In this document: piece by piece, positions 4,622-5,950 of the stretch
Layout: each line of letters starts with the position of its first letter
Numbering within the stretch: position 1 is the stretch's first letter
Source of the DNA: Parachlamydiales bacterium
GTDB taxonomy: Bacteria; Chlamydiota; Chlamydiia; Chlamydiales; SM23-39
DNA: 5,950 nucleotides
Assembly: GCA_003151315.1 (NCBI GenBank)
Contig: PLXF01000178.1
Coordinates: 593 to 6,542, forward strand
Reading direction: 5' to 3'
Position numbers and translations under genes: made by a program
The notes under the pieces: model-generated
Told to the model about the DNA's origin: nothing
The model's input: the letters and a program-made list of their open reading frames with translations, nothing else
Database searches by the model: none

Positions 4622-5950
4622 ATGACCGTCCGTGTCCGTATTGCCCCCTCGCCTACAGGCGATCCCCATGTAGGGACCGCTTACATTGCCCTTTTCAATC
4701 TGATTTTCGCCCGCCATTTTAAAGGGAAATTTATCCTCAGAATCGAAGATACAGATCAGTCCCGCAGCCGTCCGGAATATGAAAGAAATATTTTAGAAGC
4801 GCTCCACTGGTGTGGCATTCCGTGGGACGAAGGTCCCGACATTGGAGGCCCTTACGGCCCCTACCGGCAGTCGGAACGGACCGAAATCTACCAAAAGCAC
4901 GCCTACGACCTCCTAGAAAAAGGGAACGCCTATAAATGTTTCGCTACCGCTGCAGAGCTCACCGAAATGAGAGAAGTCGCCGCGGCGCAAGGGAAGCGGG
5001 GCGGATACGATCGACGCTATAGAAACTTAAGCCCTGAAGAGGTGCGGAAGCGAGAAGAAGCGGGGCAACCCTTCGTGATCCGCCTAAAAGTGCCTTTGAC
5101 AGGCGATTGCATCTATGAAGACGCCATTAAAGGGAGAATCACCTCCCCTTGGGCCGACATCGATGACCAAGTTCTCCTCAAATCAGACGGATTTCCCACC
5201 TATCACCTGGCCAACGTTGTCGACGACTACTTAATGAAAATCACCCACGTAATACGCGGCGACGAGTGGATGAGTTCCACGCCCAAACACATTTTGCTCT
5301 ACGAATCATTTGGCTGGACACCCCCGACCTTTATGCACATGCCTCTATTGCTCGGCAAGGATGGGAAAAAACTCTCTAAACGGAAGAACCCCACGTCGAT
5401 CTTCTACTTCCGCGATAGCGGTTATTTATCTGAAGCGCTCATCAACTTCCTCACTCTGATGGGCTACAGCATGCCCTCAGAGAAAGAGATTTATACGCTG
5501 GATGAGATTATCGAAGCCTTCGATCCGAAGCGCATTGGGATCTCCGGGGCTTTCTTCGATGTCCAAAAACTCAATTGGGTCAACCAGAAGAAAATCATCG
5601 AATCGATTCCCGAAGATCAGCTTTGGGGAAGACTGGTCGAGTGGCAATTTAACGAAGGATTCATGAAAAAGCTCATGCCCCTAGTTCATACTCGGATTAA
5701 AACCTTTTCCGACTTTCTTTCGCTCTGCGATTTTCTCTTTATCAACGACCTGAAGCTTACCCCCGAACTCCTCTGCCCCAAAAACATCTCGCCTGAATTG
5801 GTGAGCTGCATAATCCAAGCGATCATCTGGTCACTCGATGCACAAGAGGATTGGAGCGGCGCCGCTTTAGATAAAGCTTCCCATGAAGCAGCCGAAGTGT
5901 TTGGAGTCCATCACAAAAAAGTAATTATGCATATCCTATTTGCTTGTGTT
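4622..5950 (+). CDS. gltX: Glutamyl-tRNA synthetase, N-terminal 443 residues (3' end outside window)
   Basis: GltX is a cytoplasmic class I synthetase that attaches glutamate to its tRNA. The frame is open from ATG 4622 to the last base, giving 443 of an expected 470-510 residues. Visible landmarks are the RIAPSPTGDPHVGT start with the HIGH-type box HVGT (16-19), RIEDTDQSRS, the tRNA-acceptor-binding insertion in the middle, RGDEW (212-216), and the KMSK-type loop KLSKR (250-254). The C-terminal anticodon-binding part begins at about 320 and is cut by the window edge. The segment after AYKCF lacks the paired Cys zinc ligands of E. coli GluRS, as in many bacterial enzymes. Whether it also charges tRNA-Gln, as expected for a GatCAB-using chlamydia, cannot be read here. 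The only promoter-like hexamers after element B are weak (TTGCCT 4570-4575, GAAAAT 4593-4598). Element B ends 76 bases before the start codon. Confidence 0.96.
   Translation, partial: MTVRVRIAPSPTGDPHVGTAYIALFNLIFARHFKGKFILRIEDTDQSRSRPEYERNILEALHWCGIPWDEGPDIGGPYGPYRQSERTEIYQKHAYDLLEKGNAYKCFATAAELTEMREVAAAQGKRGGYDRRYRNLSPEEVRKREEAGQPFVIRLKVPLTGDCIYEDAIKGRITSPWADIDDQVLLKSDGFPTYHLANVVDDYLMKITHVIRGDEWMSSTPKHILLYESFGWTPPTFMHMPLLLGKDGKKLSKRKNPTSIFYFRDSGYLSEALINFLTLMGYSMPSEKEIYTLDEIIEAFDPKRIGISGAFFDVQKLNWVNQKKIIESIPEDQLWGRLVEWQFNEGFMKKLMPLVHTRIKTFSDFLSLCDFLFINDLKLTPELLCPKNISPELVSCIIQAIIWSLDAQEDWSGAALDKASHEAAEVFGVHHKKVIMHILFACV

Overview
The window looks like a piece of a chromosome from the phylum Chlamydiota, most likely an environmental (Chlamydia-like) lineage outside Chlamydiaceae. 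The decisive marker is the minus-strand gene at 1546-1977. It encodes a protein recognisable as EUO, the DNA-binding developmental regulator known only from chlamydiae. Its neighbours are recJ, a tail-specific protease (tsp) and gltX, which as I recall also lie close to euo in Chlamydia trachomatis. The exact genus cannot be read from the sequence.

Layout: 1-1171 is the 3' two-thirds of recJ (+). The 374-bp gap 1172-1545 holds small hairpins, a 184-bp nested inverted-repeat element (1284-1467) and a strong terminator for euo. euo (-) occupies 1546-1977 and has an excellent ribosome binding site. The 363-bp gap 1978-2340 is an AT-rich divergent control region between euo and tsp. tsp (+) is complete at 2341-4275. 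The 346-bp gap 4276-4621 contains no gene but three abutting inverted repeats: a short hairpin, a perfect 44-bp AT-rich palindrome and a 179-bp nested element. gltX (+) starts at 4622 and runs off the right edge.

The proteins are core functions: RecJ in DNA repair, GltX in tRNA charging, Tsp in envelope proteolysis and EUO in control of the developmental cycle. They do not form one pathway. euo and tsp diverge from a shared intergenic region, so EUO could act on both promoters, but this is inference. Relative to Chlamydia as I recall it, the cysteine-rich outer membrane protein genes (omcA/omcB) are absent between gltX and tsp, and tsp sits directly next to euo.

The least explained material is in the two gene-free gaps that carry palindromes. 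Both hold an element of about 180 bp with the same architecture: short outer inverted repeats around a long inner hairpin whose arms are built from 8- or 9-base tandem units. They resemble miniature inverted-repeat elements with no coding capacity. No CRISPR array, rRNA, tRNA or complete insertion sequence was seen.
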